Positions 25,659 to 34,020 of a stretch of 64,000 bases of DNA are shown here, in pieces (within the stretch, counting starts at the first letter, position 1; every line of letters begins with the position of its first letter). The stretch comes from Prescottella equi. Lineage in GTDB: Bacteria > Actinomycetota > Actinomycetes > Mycobacteriales > Mycobacteriaceae. The notes beneath the pieces are model-generated. The model saw only the letters and a list, made by a program, of their open reading frames with translations. It made no database searches and had not been told where the DNA came from. Location: NCBI RefSeq assembly GCF_020171745.1, contig NZ_JAIVAH010000018.1, positions 310,001-374,000 on the forward strand. The letters are read 5' to 3'. A program made the position numbers and the translations under genes.

Positions 25659-26860
25659 ACCGGGCACTCCATTCGGATCGTCGTCGGCCCCCCGACCGGG
25701 CTCGTCACGGTGAGGATTCCGTCGAGGGCACCGAGGCGACCACGCAGCCTGTCGAGCCCGCGCCCGACCGAAAGCTGCGCGCCACCCACGCCGTCGTCGG
25801 CGACAGTCAACAGCCACATACCGCCGGCGCGATCTCCGCGCACCGTGACGTGCTGCGCCTGCGCGTGCCGCACCGCGTTCGTCAGGGCCTCCGACACGAG
25901 CACGTACGACATGTGCTCGACGGGCGCGGGCAACCGCCGACCGGACAACCCGTCGAGTCGGACATCGACGTCCAGCGGGACGTCCGCGACCAGATCCGCG
26001 AGCGCAGGCGCGAGCCCGCGTTCGATCAGCGCCCGCGGGGAGTACCCGAGCAGCACGGCACGCAGCTCCGCGAGCGTCTCGTCCACCTGGCGGTGCGCGT
26101 CGGCGGCGAGCCGGCCCGCGGGTCCGTCCGCGTCGGCGGCCTCCGCCAATCCGAGACTCATCGACAGCGCGACCAACCGGTGCTGGACCCGGTCGTGCAG
26201 TTCCGATTCGAGCAGCGCCCGCTCGGACCCCTCGGCGTCGAGCAGCGCGGAACGGGTCGTCTCCAGTCGGGCCGCCTCGAGACGCCACGGGTCGGCATCG
26301 ACACCGAGGAGCAGCCGGGCCAGCTGCGACTCGAAGGCCGCCCAACCGCCGACGACAACAGCCAGGAGCACCAGGACCACCAGGCCGGATGCCGCCAGAA
26401 CCCAAGCACCCGAGCTGGTTTCGACGGTCCACACCCCGAGATCGAAGTAGTCGTCGCGAATGACGAGCGGCGCGGCGAGGAGCATCCCGACGATGGTGAC
26501 GGCGAATACGGCCAGGAGGGCGGCGACCCCGCCGGACACCGCCGCGCCCAGAATGTATGCGACGTGCCGGACCGTGGGCAGCCGCTGCTCGTCCGCGGAT
26601 GTCCGCACCTCCGCCTCCGCGCGTTCCGCGATCGACGGATCGATCAGCCTCAGCCGCGCGCAGTGCGCTCGCAGCATCGGCTCCCACAGCGCCGTCCGCA
26701 GTCGACGCGTGAGCCCCAGCAACACGACCGGCACGATGCCGATCACGGTGGCGCACGAGAGGATGCCGGCCACGACCAGGCACGCGAGCGACCTCCACGG
26801 CCACCGGGTGCCGAGGTATCGCGGGCCGGTACGCAGGGCTGCGGCCACACTGCCGGTCAC
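25655..26860 (-). CDS. sensor histidine kinase, NarL type
   Basis: A 401-residue kinase. Four hydrophobic segments in the N-terminal 185 residues (for example SLACLVVAGILSCATVIGI, and pairs near 105-130 and 155-180) form a membrane sensor without a large extracellular loop. The HisKA_3 phosphorylation site is ALLESELHDRVQHRLVAL near residue 222, and the HATPase lobe has VLVSEALTNAVRHAQA and DDGVGG. Its start overlaps the stop of the CPBP gene by 4 bases (ATGA), and its stop overlaps the regulator start. Confidence 0.9.
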   Translation of the reverse strand: MTGSVAAALRTGPRYLGTRWPWRSLACLVVAGILSCATVIGIVPVVLLGLTRRLRTALWEPMLRAHCARLRLIDPSIAERAEAEVRTSADEQRLPTVRHVAYILGAAVSGGVAALLAVFAVTIVGMLLAAPLVIRDDYFDLGVWTVETSSGAWVLAASGLVVLVLLAVVVGGWAAFESQLARLLLGVDADPWRLEAARLETTRSALLDAEGSERALLESELHDRVQHRLVALSMSLGLAEAADADGPAGRLAADAHRQVDETLAELRAVLLGYSPRALIERGLAPALADLVADVPLDVDVRLDGLSGRRLPAPVEHMSYVLVSEALTNAVRHAQAQHVTVRGDRAGGMWLLTVADDGVGGAQLSVGRGLDRLRGRLGALDGILTVTSPVGGPTTIRMECPV

Positions 26861-27732
26861 AGCGCCGCCCCCACCTTCTGCTTCCGACGCTCACGCATGA
26901 TCGACGTCCCCACGATGCAGACGACGACGGGAACGTAGGCAGCGCACATGAGGAGCGTAACGGCACTCGCGTGACCACCCGAGCCCACGAAACGCTCGAG
27001 ACCGACGGCCACCACGAGATTGCTGCCGCCGTGCAGGATGGCGGACGGCCACACCGATCCGCTGCGACTCCACAGCCAACCGATCACGAACTCGAGCAGC
27101 ACCGACAGCGGGAGCCACAACAACATCGCGATCACCGCGTCGGTCGCGGTACCGCCGGCACCGAAGTACCCCACCCACGGCAGCGGCCAGTGCCACACGC
27201 CCCAGATCAGTCCGGTCGCGAATGTCGTCGCGACGGGCCTGCCCGGCACCAGCCGGTCGCGCAGGTAAGCGGTCCAGCCGAATTCCTCTCCCCAGAAGAT
27301 CGGCGCAGCCACCACGGGCACCACCAGTGCGACCGCCACGAACACCAGATCGTCCCGCCCGAACTGCCACTCGGCGACGTCCCACACTCCGGTTGCCGCC
27401 GCGAGCATCGATGCTGTCACGAGAATGCCGATAGGCAGGAGCGCGGCGATCGAATAGGACGACCACCCCGTGGACAGCCGCAGCCTCAGCCCTGCGTCGG
27501 CGAACCCCTCGCGAGTGATCCAGCGGCGGGTGACGATCGCGGCAAGCGCGGGTACGAACGCCGCGGTGAGCAGTTGGACGATCGGATCGTCGAGCGAGTA
27601 TCCGGCCGCCCACACGATCGCCCACGGAACCCAGGATGCGCCGAAGGCGAGAACGAGGAACCAGCCGACTCCGCGCCTGCGCTCGGCATCGTCGCGGACG
27701 GTGGGAGTCGGGACTGACGGTGCAGTTGTCAT
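26857..27732 (-). CDS. CPBP family intramembrane metalloprotease
   Basis: A 291-residue, multi-pass membrane protein of the CAAX/bacteriocin-processing (Abi) family. The catalytic motifs are intact: GEEFGWTAYLRDR (Glu-Glu plus Arg), LIWGVWHWPLPW with the first His, and ILHGGSN with the second. In bacteria such proteins process or degrade membrane peptides, or give self-immunity to bacteriocins. It is the first gene of the operon with the kinase and response regulator, overlapping the kinase by 4 bases, so the kinase may sense its product or substrate. Confidence 0.88.
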   Translation of the reverse strand: MTTAPSVPTPTVRDDAERRRGVGWFLVLAFGASWVPWAIVWAAGYSLDDPIVQLLTAAFVPALAAIVTRRWITREGFADAGLRLRLSTGWSSYSIAALLPIGILVTASMLAAATGVWDVAEWQFGRDDLVFVAVALVVPVVAAPIFWGEEFGWTAYLRDRLVPGRPVATTFATGLIWGVWHWPLPWVGYFGAGGTATDAVIAMLLWLPLSVLLEFVIGWLWSRSGSVWPSAILHGGSNLVVAVGLERFVGSGGHASAVTLLMCAAYVPVVVCIVGTSIMRERRKQKVGAAL

Positions 27733-27801
27733 ACCTCCACTTCACGGGGGCGAGCCGCGAAACGCGCTAGCCCACGCGACCGTTTCGGGGTGGCGTGCGC
27801 G

Positions 27802-28626
27802 CTACCCCGAGTCGGCCGCCGGCCGCTCCTGGAGACGCGTCCACGTCCACCGACAGGTGGCGGCCAGCGGAGATTCCGGTGTCACGAGTCGCGGCATCGA
27901 GTTGACCCCGTTGGGTGGTCCCGATTGCGGCTCGACGCAGACGGCGTCGGCTTCCATGTCGTAGACCACCACCCACTGTTCGGCGCTGCTGACCTCCAAC
28001 CGGAGCAGATTGGGCCACGTGAGCACCACACGCACGCCGTCGACCATCCCGAAGCAGTCGTCCCACGGTCCCGGCCGCGGGGCGATCCGTTCACCCGACG
28101 GCAGGTAGTCCGGTCCGCGCAGTTCCTGCCAGTCGGGCGCGAAATCGATTCGGACGGGCTCGGTGCCGCTGCGCGCGACGCGTTTGAACCACGGATGCCA
28201 CCCGACTTGGGCGGGAAAGGAATCCGCAGCGGACGTCACCTCCATGGACAGCTCCAGGAAGTCCTCGGTCAGGCGGAACGACTGGGTCCCCCGCCCGGCG
28301 AACGGCCACGGCGGGGCCAGTTCCTGGCACAATGTCGCCCGCGTGCCCGACACGTCGGCGACGTCCCACGCACGATCCCGCACCGTGCCGTGAATGGCGT
28401 GCGGAGCCGCGTTGAGCGGGAACTGATGCGTCACCGATCCGACGGACAACTGCCCGTTACGGATTCGCCCGCACCAGGGTGCCATCGGGAAGGATCCGTG
28501 CCGTTCGCCCGGCTCGAGCAGTTCGGTTCCGGCGACGACGAGCCTGGTGATGGTGCCGCCGTGCTGCGGCGAGATCTCGACTCGGGCATCGCCGGCCTGC
28601 AGCGTCAGGTTGTCGTTCTCGTTCAT
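27802..28626 (-). CDS. aldose 1-epimerase family protein
   Basis: A 274-residue galactose mutarotase-like protein. Family features are APWCGRIRNGQ near residue 50, the histidine in NAAPHAIHGTVRDRAW near 75 (catalytic HG), VGWHPWFKR with the second histidine and a late glutamate in VCVEPQSGPPNGVN. It would interconvert alpha and beta forms of a hexose. ATG 28626 starts MNENDNLTLQAGDA; the frame remains open upstream, but that part lies opposite and within the SRPBCC gene and is discarded. It lies 20 bases after the SRPBCC gene on the same strand. Confidence 0.88.
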   Translation of the reverse strand: MNENDNLTLQAGDARVEISPQHGGTITRLVVAGTELLEPGERHGSFPMAPWCGRIRNGQLSVGSVTHQFPLNAAPHAIHGTVRDRAWDVADVSGTRATLCQELAPPWPFAGRGTQSFRLTEDFLELSMEVTSAADSFPAQVGWHPWFKRVARSGTEPVRIDFAPDWQELRGPDYLPSGERIAPRPGPWDDCFGMVDGVRVVLTWPNLLRLEVSSAEQWVVVYDMEADAVCVEPQSGPPNGVNSMPRLVTPESPLAATCRWTWTRLQERPAADSG

Positions 28627-28646
28627 CTCGATCTCAGCCTCGACAG

Positions 28647-29111
28647 TCAGGACTCGTAGTGTCGCGCAAGCCGACGGTGTCGGTGCTCGAAGAAGGCTCG
28701 CACGATCGCAGTGACCACGGGCGTCAGGACCGCGAGCCTCGGCTCGAACGTGAGCCGGTCGTGCACGGCGGCGCGGCCGTCGCCGACGGGTATCACGGTT
28801 CGCTCGTGTTCCCAGCGCCGCATGCTCAGCATCGTCGACTTCTCGTGAAACCGTTGTCCCGGTTCGAGTTCCGCAATAGTGAGCGCGTCGTAGTCGAATG
28901 GGACGATTCCGAACAGACGCAGCCACGCCCGGCCCAGAGGGACACCGACCGGGACGGTGTCGATGGTCACCGGACCGAGCCGGCGCGGGATGCTCATCGT
29001 CATCCAGGGCCGCATCTCGTCGTTGATGCCGTCCGGGGTCACCACCCGCGCCCACACCCGGTGCGCCGGTGCATCGACGACCGACTTCCTCTCGATGATC
29101 ATGTTCCCCAT
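28647..29111 (-). CDS. SRPBCC family protein
   Basis: A 154-residue START-like protein. It opens IIERKSVVDAPAHRVWARVV, the usual first strand and helix of polyketide-cyclase/START folds, has a run of beta strands, and ends with a long helix (VVTAIVRAFFEHRHRRLARH). It probably binds a hydrophobic ligand in its cavity. No catalytic residue can be assigned. The ATG at 29111 is close to the divergent start of the methyltransferase at 29210, leaving a 98-base shared control region. Confidence 0.75.
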   Translation of the reverse strand: MGNMIIERKSVVDAPAHRVWARVVTPDGINDEMRPWMTMSIPRRLGPVTIDTVPVGVPLGRAWLRLFGIVPFDYDALTIAELEPGQRFHEKSTMLSMRRWEHERTVIPVGDGRAAVHDRLTFEPRLAVLTPVVTAIVRAFFEHRHRRLARHYES

Positions 29112-29209
29112 GATGCGGGAGACCGCCGTATCGCACCGCGTTTCTCGGTACCATCGGTAACGGACTGGCCGCCCGCGCGACGCCGGGGCGGCCCCCGTCG
29201 CCCAGGGAG

Positions 29210-30028
29210 ATGATCCGCGTGGATCGATCGTCGGAACCGAAGCCGATCTCGACGCGTGCGACCGTCCCGAGACTCGAAGAACTGCTGCGGCCGGACGTGA
29301 AGTGGACGCCGTCGGCCGAGGGCTATCTGGACACGCTGCCCGGCGAGAGGGTGCCCCCGCCGGGTCGCGCGCAGGCGGCGTGGCAGACGGCCCTGGGCGC
29401 GGCGATGTACCAGCGGGCGCACCGGGTGCTGTCGTCGGTGCTCGCCCCCGGCACCGCCACCGTCGCCGACCAACTCCGCCTGCAACCCGGGCAGACCGTG
29501 GTGGACGTGGGATGCGGCCCGGGCAACGTCACCACGGGCCTGGCCGACGCGGTGGGACCGCACGGGCTCGCCGTCGGACTCGACCTGTCCGGTCCGATGC
29601 TCGCGAGGGCGGCCCGCCAGGCCCGGCCCAACATGGGGCTGCTACGGGCCGACGCGACCCGCCTGCCGCTGCGCGACCACTGCGCCGACGCGGCCTGCGC
29701 GACGCTGGTGGTCATGCTCGTTCCCGAGCCCGTCGACGCCCTCGCGGAGATGATCCGGATCGTGGTGCCGGGCGGCCCGCTGCTGCTGATGGTCCCGGCC
29801 CGGCCCGAGGGGCCCGCCGCCGCCCTCGCGGGTCCGCTCACCGATCGGATCGGGCGTTTCGGCGGCGCCCGGATGTTCACCCCGGACGAGTTCGCAATCC
29901 TGCTCGAGCAACTGGGGTGCGAGCGCATCCACACCCGGCAGCAGTGCAACACGCTCACCGTGCGCGCCCGCACCCCGGCCGCTCCGCGGGATCGGAAGAC
30001 GGCCAAGCCGGAAAGGAACAGTTCATGA
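29210..30028 (+). CDS. class I SAM-dependent methyltransferase
   Basis: A 272-residue methyltransferase. About 75 residues precede the Rossmann core, which begins VVDVGCGPGNVTTGLAD (motif I), then VGLDLSGPMLARA (motif II), LLRADATRLPLRD and MIRIVVPGGPLLLM. This is the ubiquinone/menaquinone-type methyltransferase fold. The target is unknown. It heads an operon of four genes that all overlap by 4 bases: its stop TGA lies inside the ATGA of the next methyltransferase. Confidence 0.85.
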   Translation: MIRVDRSSEPKPISTRATVPRLEELLRPDVKWTPSAEGYLDTLPGERVPPPGRAQAAWQTALGAAMYQRAHRVLSSVLAPGTATVADQLRLQPGQTVVDVGCGPGNVTTGLADAVGPHGLAVGLDLSGPMLARAARQARPNMGLLRADATRLPLRDHCADAACATLVVMLVPEPVDALAEMIRIVVPGGPLLLMVPARPEGPAAALAGPLTDRIGRFGGARMFTPDEFAILLEQLGCERIHTRQQCNTLTVRARTPAAPRDRKTAKPERNSS

Positions 30029-30786
30029 ATGCCGATGTCCCCCAAACGCCTCCCCCGCCCAGCCCGAACGACTTCGACGCGCTGTACCGCGGCGACTTCG
30101 ACGCGCTCGACACCGGCCGGGAGCAGACCTCTCCCGGGTTCACGTTCGACCGGGTGCCGTGGGACATCGGCGAGGCCCAGCCGGTGGTGCGGGCCCTCGA
30201 GTCGAGCGGCCAGTTCGCCCGCGAGGTGCTCGACATCGGTTGCGGGCCAGGCGAGAACGCGCTGTTTCTCGCCTCCCGCGGCTACCGGGTGTTGGGGCTG
30301 GACGCGGCACCGGCCGCGATCGAGATCGCCCGCGAACGCGCCCGGCAACGCGGGATGGAGCGCGGGGTCGAGTTCGAGGTGGCCGACGCGACCGACCTGT
30401 CCGACTACGCCGGCCGTTTCGTGTCGGTCATCGACAGCGCCCTCTACCACTGCTTCCCCGAGGACCAGCGCCATCGCTACGTGGCGTCGTTGTTCGGGGC
30501 GTGCCGACCGCAGGCGCGTCTGCACGTGGTGTGCTTCTCGGATCGGGTGCCCGAGGCGTTCCCCGGGCCGTACCGCATCACCGAAGACAATCTCCGCGAC
30601 ACCCTCACCGCGGCGGGATGGACCGTGCGCGGCATCGAATCCACCACCTACACCACCGCATTCACCCGAGACGAGATGACCGCGCAGCCGGATTCCCCGG
30701 TCGCGGCCGCCGCCGCGGACATGGAGGTCGACGACCGCGGGCGCCTGCGCGTGCCGGCGTGGCTGGCGACGGCCGAACGCCCTTGA
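30025..30786 (+). CDS. class I SAM-dependent methyltransferase
   Basis: A 253-residue methyltransferase. The N-terminal FDALYRGDFDALDTGREQTS and FTFDRVPWDIGEAQPVV resemble thiopurine/halide-type small-molecule methyltransferases, followed by motif I VLDIGCGPGENALFLAS and VLGLDAAPAAIEIARE. It is clearly different from the preceding enzyme, not a duplicate. ATG 30025 overlaps the upstream stop, with GAAAGGA as ribosome-binding site. The stop overlaps the TTG start of the folate reductase-like gene. Confidence 0.85.
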   Translation: MNADVPQTPPPPSPNDFDALYRGDFDALDTGREQTSPGFTFDRVPWDIGEAQPVVRALESSGQFAREVLDIGCGPGENALFLASRGYRVLGLDAAPAAIEIARERARQRGMERGVEFEVADATDLSDYAGRFVSVIDSALYHCFPEDQRHRYVASLFGACRPQARLHVVCFSDRVPEAFPGPYRITEDNLRDTLTAAGWTVRGIESTTYTTAFTRDEMTAQPDSPVAAAAADMEVDDRGRLRVPAWLATAERP

Positions 30787-31685
30787 ACGCCTTGAACGCC
30801 TTGAACACGGTGGCGCTGGAGCTCGCGCCACCGGAGCGGACCGCAGCGGCCGACGATGTGGCACGGGCGGTGGGCGAACGTTGTCGCCGGCACGGACTGC
30901 TGGACCGCCTCGGGCATGTGCTGCTTCCCGGCATCGTCGCGGAGGAGGAACGCCCGGTGCCACTGACCCCCCGACTGGACGTCCTGGACTTCTGGAAGGC
31001 GTTGCGGCCGGTGGCCGGATCCGTGTCCGGGCTGTGCACCCAGGTCACCGTCTTCGAGACCGAAGCCGCCCTGGCCGAACGGGTTCGGAACCTGAGCGAC
31101 GCCGGGATGGACGGCATCATCTTCGTCGGCAAGCCGCACGGACTGCCCACTGCCGACGCCCCGGGACCCACACCACAGCAGGCGCTGATCCAGTTCCGGG
31201 ACGAGACCGCACACCGAGGAGTGGTGCTGATCCCCACGCGCCATGGCGAACTCGACCGGTTCGCCGCCAAGTGCGCGCACGGTGCGACGTTCGCACTCAC
31301 CCAGTTGCTGTACTCCGAGCGGATCGTGGCGTTCCTGCGCGCCTTCGCCGCCCGTACCGAGCACCGCCCGGAGATCCTGCTGTCGTTCGGTTTCGTCCCC
31401 GGCGTCGAGACCCGGGTGGGACTGATCGACTGGCTCCTGCACGACGACGGCAACGACGAGGTCGCACGGGAACAGGCGTTCGTCGCGCGCCTCGCTGCGA
31501 GTCCACCCGAGCCGCGCCGGGACGCTCTCGTCGACCTCTACAGACGGGTACTCGACGGCGTCGGCGACCTCGGGTTCCCGCTCAGTCTGCACCTGGAATC
31601 GCCGTACGGGCTGTCCGATTCCGCGTGCGAGACGTTCGCGGCGCTGCTCGACCACTGGTCGCCCCGGCAGGAGGTGCGATCGTGA
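30783..31685 (+). CDS. mycobacterial-type methylenetetrahydrofolate reductase
   Basis: About 300 residues, closely patterned on the non-flavin methylenetetrahydrofolate reductase of mycobacteria (Rv2172c type): LNTVALELAPPE at the start, then LDVLDFWKALRP, LCTQVTVFETE, GMDGIIFVGKP, GVVLIPTRHGELDRFAAKC, ATFALTQLLYSERI, ILLSFGFVPGVETR. It would supply 5-methyl-tetrahydrofolate for methionine. The start is ambiguous: three TTGs stand in a 9-base tandem repeat (30783, 30792, 30801), with GTG 30810 after. TTG 30783 overlaps the upstream stop (TTGA) and is used here. Placement after two methyltransferases suggests linked one-carbon metabolism. Confidence 0.78.
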   Translation: MNALNALNTVALELAPPERTAAADDVARAVGERCRRHGLLDRLGHVLLPGIVAEEERPVPLTPRLDVLDFWKALRPVAGSVSGLCTQVTVFETEAALAERVRNLSDAGMDGIIFVGKPHGLPTADAPGPTPQQALIQFRDETAHRGVVLIPTRHGELDRFAAKCAHGATFALTQLLYSERIVAFLRAFAARTEHRPEILLSFGFVPGVETRVGLIDWLLHDDGNDEVAREQAFVARLAASPPEPRRDALVDLYRRVLDGVGDLGFPLSLHLESPYGLSDSACETFAALLDHWSPRQEVRS

Positions 31686-32107
31686 CCACCGACCGACTCG
31701 ATCTCGACGACGCCCGCGCGCACCTGGCGTCGCAACCGTTCAGCGTGCTCCTCGGCGCCCGGCTGGTCTCGTTCGACGAGGACGGCGCCGTGCTCGAGGT
31801 CGATGCCCGACCGGACCTGCTGCAGCAGAACGGTTTCCTGCACGGCGGGGTGCTCGCCTACGCCGCCGACAACACCCTCACCTATGCGGCCGGCACCGTC
31901 CTCGGGCCGGGCGTCCTCACCGGCGGCATGACCATCGAGTACGTGCGACCGGCGCAGGGACGCACGCTGCGCGCCACCGCGCGGGTCGTCCACGCCGGAC
32001 GCCGACGCGCGGTGTGCACGTGCCGACTCGAGATGATCGCCGACGACGGCAGCGCGCGCCTGTGCGCCGTCGCCCAGGGCACGGTGCTGCCGGTCGCCAC
32101 CCCCTGA
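31682..32107 (+). CDS. PaaI-like hotdog thioesterase
   Basis: A 141-residue hotdog-fold protein. The family signature NGFLHGGVLAYAADNTLTYA lies near residue 50, containing the HGG loop and the Asp of PaaI-type acyl-CoA thioesterases, and FLHGG...GGMTIEYVRPAQGRTL completes the motif. It would hydrolyse a small aromatic or short acyl-CoA. GTG 31682 overlaps the upstream stop by 4 bases, closing the four-gene operon. It is convergent with the SDR gene at 32123. Confidence 0.87.
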   Translation: MTTDRLDLDDARAHLASQPFSVLLGARLVSFDEDGAVLEVDARPDLLQQNGFLHGGVLAYAADNTLTYAAGTVLGPGVLTGGMTIEYVRPAQGRTLRATARVVHAGRRRAVCTCRLEMIADDGSARLCAVAQGTVLPVATP

Positions 32108-32122
32108 CGCGAAAGCCGTTTC

Positions 32123-33001
32123 CTACCGGACCGATTCGGGGATACGTCCGGCGAGGATGGTGTCCACCACCTCGTCGCCGAGCTCTTGGCGCAGCCGCTG
32201 CTGCACGTCCGGGGCCCGGCGCAGGTGGGCGCCGCCGTCGACCGTCACGAACGTGCCGGTCGCCCAGGACGATTCCGGCCCGGCCAGGAAGCGGATCGCC
32301 CCGGCGATGTCGGTGGGGGCCCCGAGCCGGCCGAGCGGCGTCTGCTCCAGGAACGCGGTCGGCCGGTCCCCGGCGAAGCTCGCGGCCACCTTGGGATTGT
32401 CGGGCGAGTTCACCAGCCCGGGCCGGATGCAGTTGATCCGGATCCCGAGATGACCGAATTCGTCTGCGGCCGTGCGCACCAGCGCCTCGAGACCGGCCTT
32501 CCCCGCGCAGTAGCCGCTCATGTACGGGAAGCTCTGCGCGGCGATCACCGAGGACGTGAACACCATCGACCCGCCACCGGCCGCGGCCATCGCCGGAACA
32601 CACGCCTTGATCGCAACGAAGGCGCTGGTGACGTTGATCCGCAGTTCGTTCGTGAAGCTCTCGGCGTCGTTGAGCAGCAACGGCGTCGTGCTGCCCCGGC
32701 CGACGGTGCTGACGCAGATGTCGAGGCCGGCGTCCCCGCTCGCGTGCGCGACGGCGGCGGTCACGTCGTCCTCGACCAGCGAGTCGCCGGCGATGTGCCG
32801 GACCGTCGCACCGGCCGGCGCCTCGGCGGCGAGTTCGGCCGCGAACGCCGCGATCCGCGCCTCGTCGCGGCTAATGATCGTCACCGACGCACCGTCGGTG
32901 AGCAGTGCCCGCGCACCGGCACCGCCGATGCCGCCGGCGCCGCCGATGATCAGTGCGGTCTTCCCGTGCAGGGGCAGGTTCTGGCTGGATGTCTCCGTCA
33001 T
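32123..33001 (-). CDS. SDR family oxidoreductase
   Basis: A 292-residue classical SDR. The glycine motif IGGAGGIGGAG lies near residue 20, and the catalytic Ser and Tyr-x3-Lys lie in MVFTSSVIAAQSFPYMSGYCAGK split near residues 155-175. It continues with the C-terminal PGLVNSP region and GTFVTVDGGAHL, then a tail of about 30 residues. It lacks the mycofactocin-subfamily motif. ATG 33001 (MTETSSQN) is chosen over an in-frame GTG 39 bases upstream. It is divergent from the IclR gene at 33192, which may regulate it. Confidence 0.85.
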   Translation of the reverse strand: MTETSSQNLPLHGKTALIIGGAGGIGGAGARALLTDGASVTIISRDEARIAAFAAELAAEAPAGATVRHIAGDSLVEDDVTAAVAHASGDAGLDICVSTVGRGSTTPLLLNDAESFTNELRINVTSAFVAIKACVPAMAAAGGGSMVFTSSVIAAQSFPYMSGYCAGKAGLEALVRTAADEFGHLGIRINCIRPGLVNSPDNPKVAASFAGDRPTAFLEQTPLGRLGAPTDIAGAIRFLAGPESSWATGTFVTVDGGAHLRRAPDVQQRLRQELGDEVVDTILAGRIPESVR

Positions 33002-33061
33002 GCGGCCGAAGCTAGATCGGCCGCGTCGAGCACGAACCACCGATGACCGGTGAGCGAGATA

Positions 33062-33084
33062 TTTCGATCAGAAACTTCGTGGCC
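33062..33084. promoter_or_regulatory. candidate operator between SDR and IclR genes
   Basis: In the 190-base divergent gap, TTTCGATCAGAAA at 33062-33074 is a short palindrome (TTTC, GATCA, GAAA), followed at 33076-33084 by TTCGTGGCC, identical to one arm of the inverted repeat at 5343-5372. Position between divergent SDR and IclR genes fits autoregulation. The rest of the gap shows nothing. Confidence 0.3.
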
Positions 33085-33191
33085 GCCGCCCTTCCGGTCC
33101 ACCTGGTGGGCAGGACGCCTACCCTTCAACTGCTTTCTGGGCCAAGATCTCTTCGTCAGATCGACCAAACGACTGACCAAGAAGGCCGGGC

Positions 33192-33977
33192 GTGGAGGTG
33201 ACGGTGACTGTCGGCAATGCGGGGATGCGGCTGTCCCCACGGTCCGGGCGCTGCGAACCACCGGTCTCCATGATCGAGCGCACGACGCTGATCCTCGAAT
33301 CGTTCGACTCCCGCGGTGCACGCCTCTCACTCGACGAGGTGGTCCGGCGCACACGACTGCCACGGTCGACGGTGCACCGCATTCTCGACAGTCTCGTCCG
33401 ACTCGATTGGCTGGATCACCTGGCGTCCGGCTACTGCCTCGGCCGACGGGCGCTCGGGCTCGCCCACGGGGACGGTGGCCACGGCGAGATCCGCGCCGCT
33501 GCCGCGCCGCTGTTGCACGAACTGCACCTGCACACCGGACTGGTGGTCCACCTGTCCGTCCTGGACCAGGGTCACAGCGTCTACCTCGACAAGGTCGGCG
33601 GGCGCACCGCATCGGCAGTGCCGACCCGCGTCGGAGGCCGCGGCCCCGCCCACGCGACGGCCGGGGGCAGGTCGATGCTCGCGTGGCTCGATCCCGAACG
33701 GGTCGACCTGCTCTACGCCGACAGCACCGCCACCGATCTCCCCACGCTGCACCACGAACTGGGACAGATCCGCGGCCGCCGGGGCCTGGCGTTCGGACGC
33801 GGCGAGTCCGTCGACGGTATCGCCTGTGCCGGTGTCGCACTCCGCCACCACGACCGCCCCGTCGCGGCGATCTCGCTGTGTGGCGACGCGCGCATCACGA
33901 AGCTCGAACAGTTCACGCCGATCCTCTTCGACGCCGCGCAGACCGCCTCCCGGTCGCTCGCGATCGCGCTCCGGTGA
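33192..33977 (+). CDS. IclR family transcriptional regulator
   Basis: A 261-residue IclR regulator closely patterned on the one at 17434. The winged helix is ERTTLILESFDSRGARLSLD then TRLPRSTVHRILDSLVRLDW (residues 28-75), and the effector domain carries DQGHSVYLDKVGGR, VPTRVGGRGPAHATAGG and DGIACAGVALRHHD. GTG 33192 is used, with GTGs at 33198 and 33204 also possible. It is divergent from the SDR gene and convergent with the 2-hydroxyacid dehydrogenase gene, either of which it may control. Confidence 0.88.
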   Translation: MEVTVTVGNAGMRLSPRSGRCEPPVSMIERTTLILESFDSRGARLSLDEVVRRTRLPRSTVHRILDSLVRLDWLDHLASGYCLGRRALGLAHGDGGHGEIRAAAAPLLHELHLHTGLVVHLSVLDQGHSVYLDKVGGRTASAVPTRVGGRGPAHATAGGRSMLAWLDPERVDLLYADSTATDLPTLHHELGQIRGRRGLAFGRGESVDGIACAGVALRHHDRPVAAISLCGDARITKLEQFTPILFDAAQTASRSLAIALR

Positions 33978-34020
33978 CAGCCGGCCGATCGGAAGTTCGC
34001 AGGCGGCAACAGGATCGACG

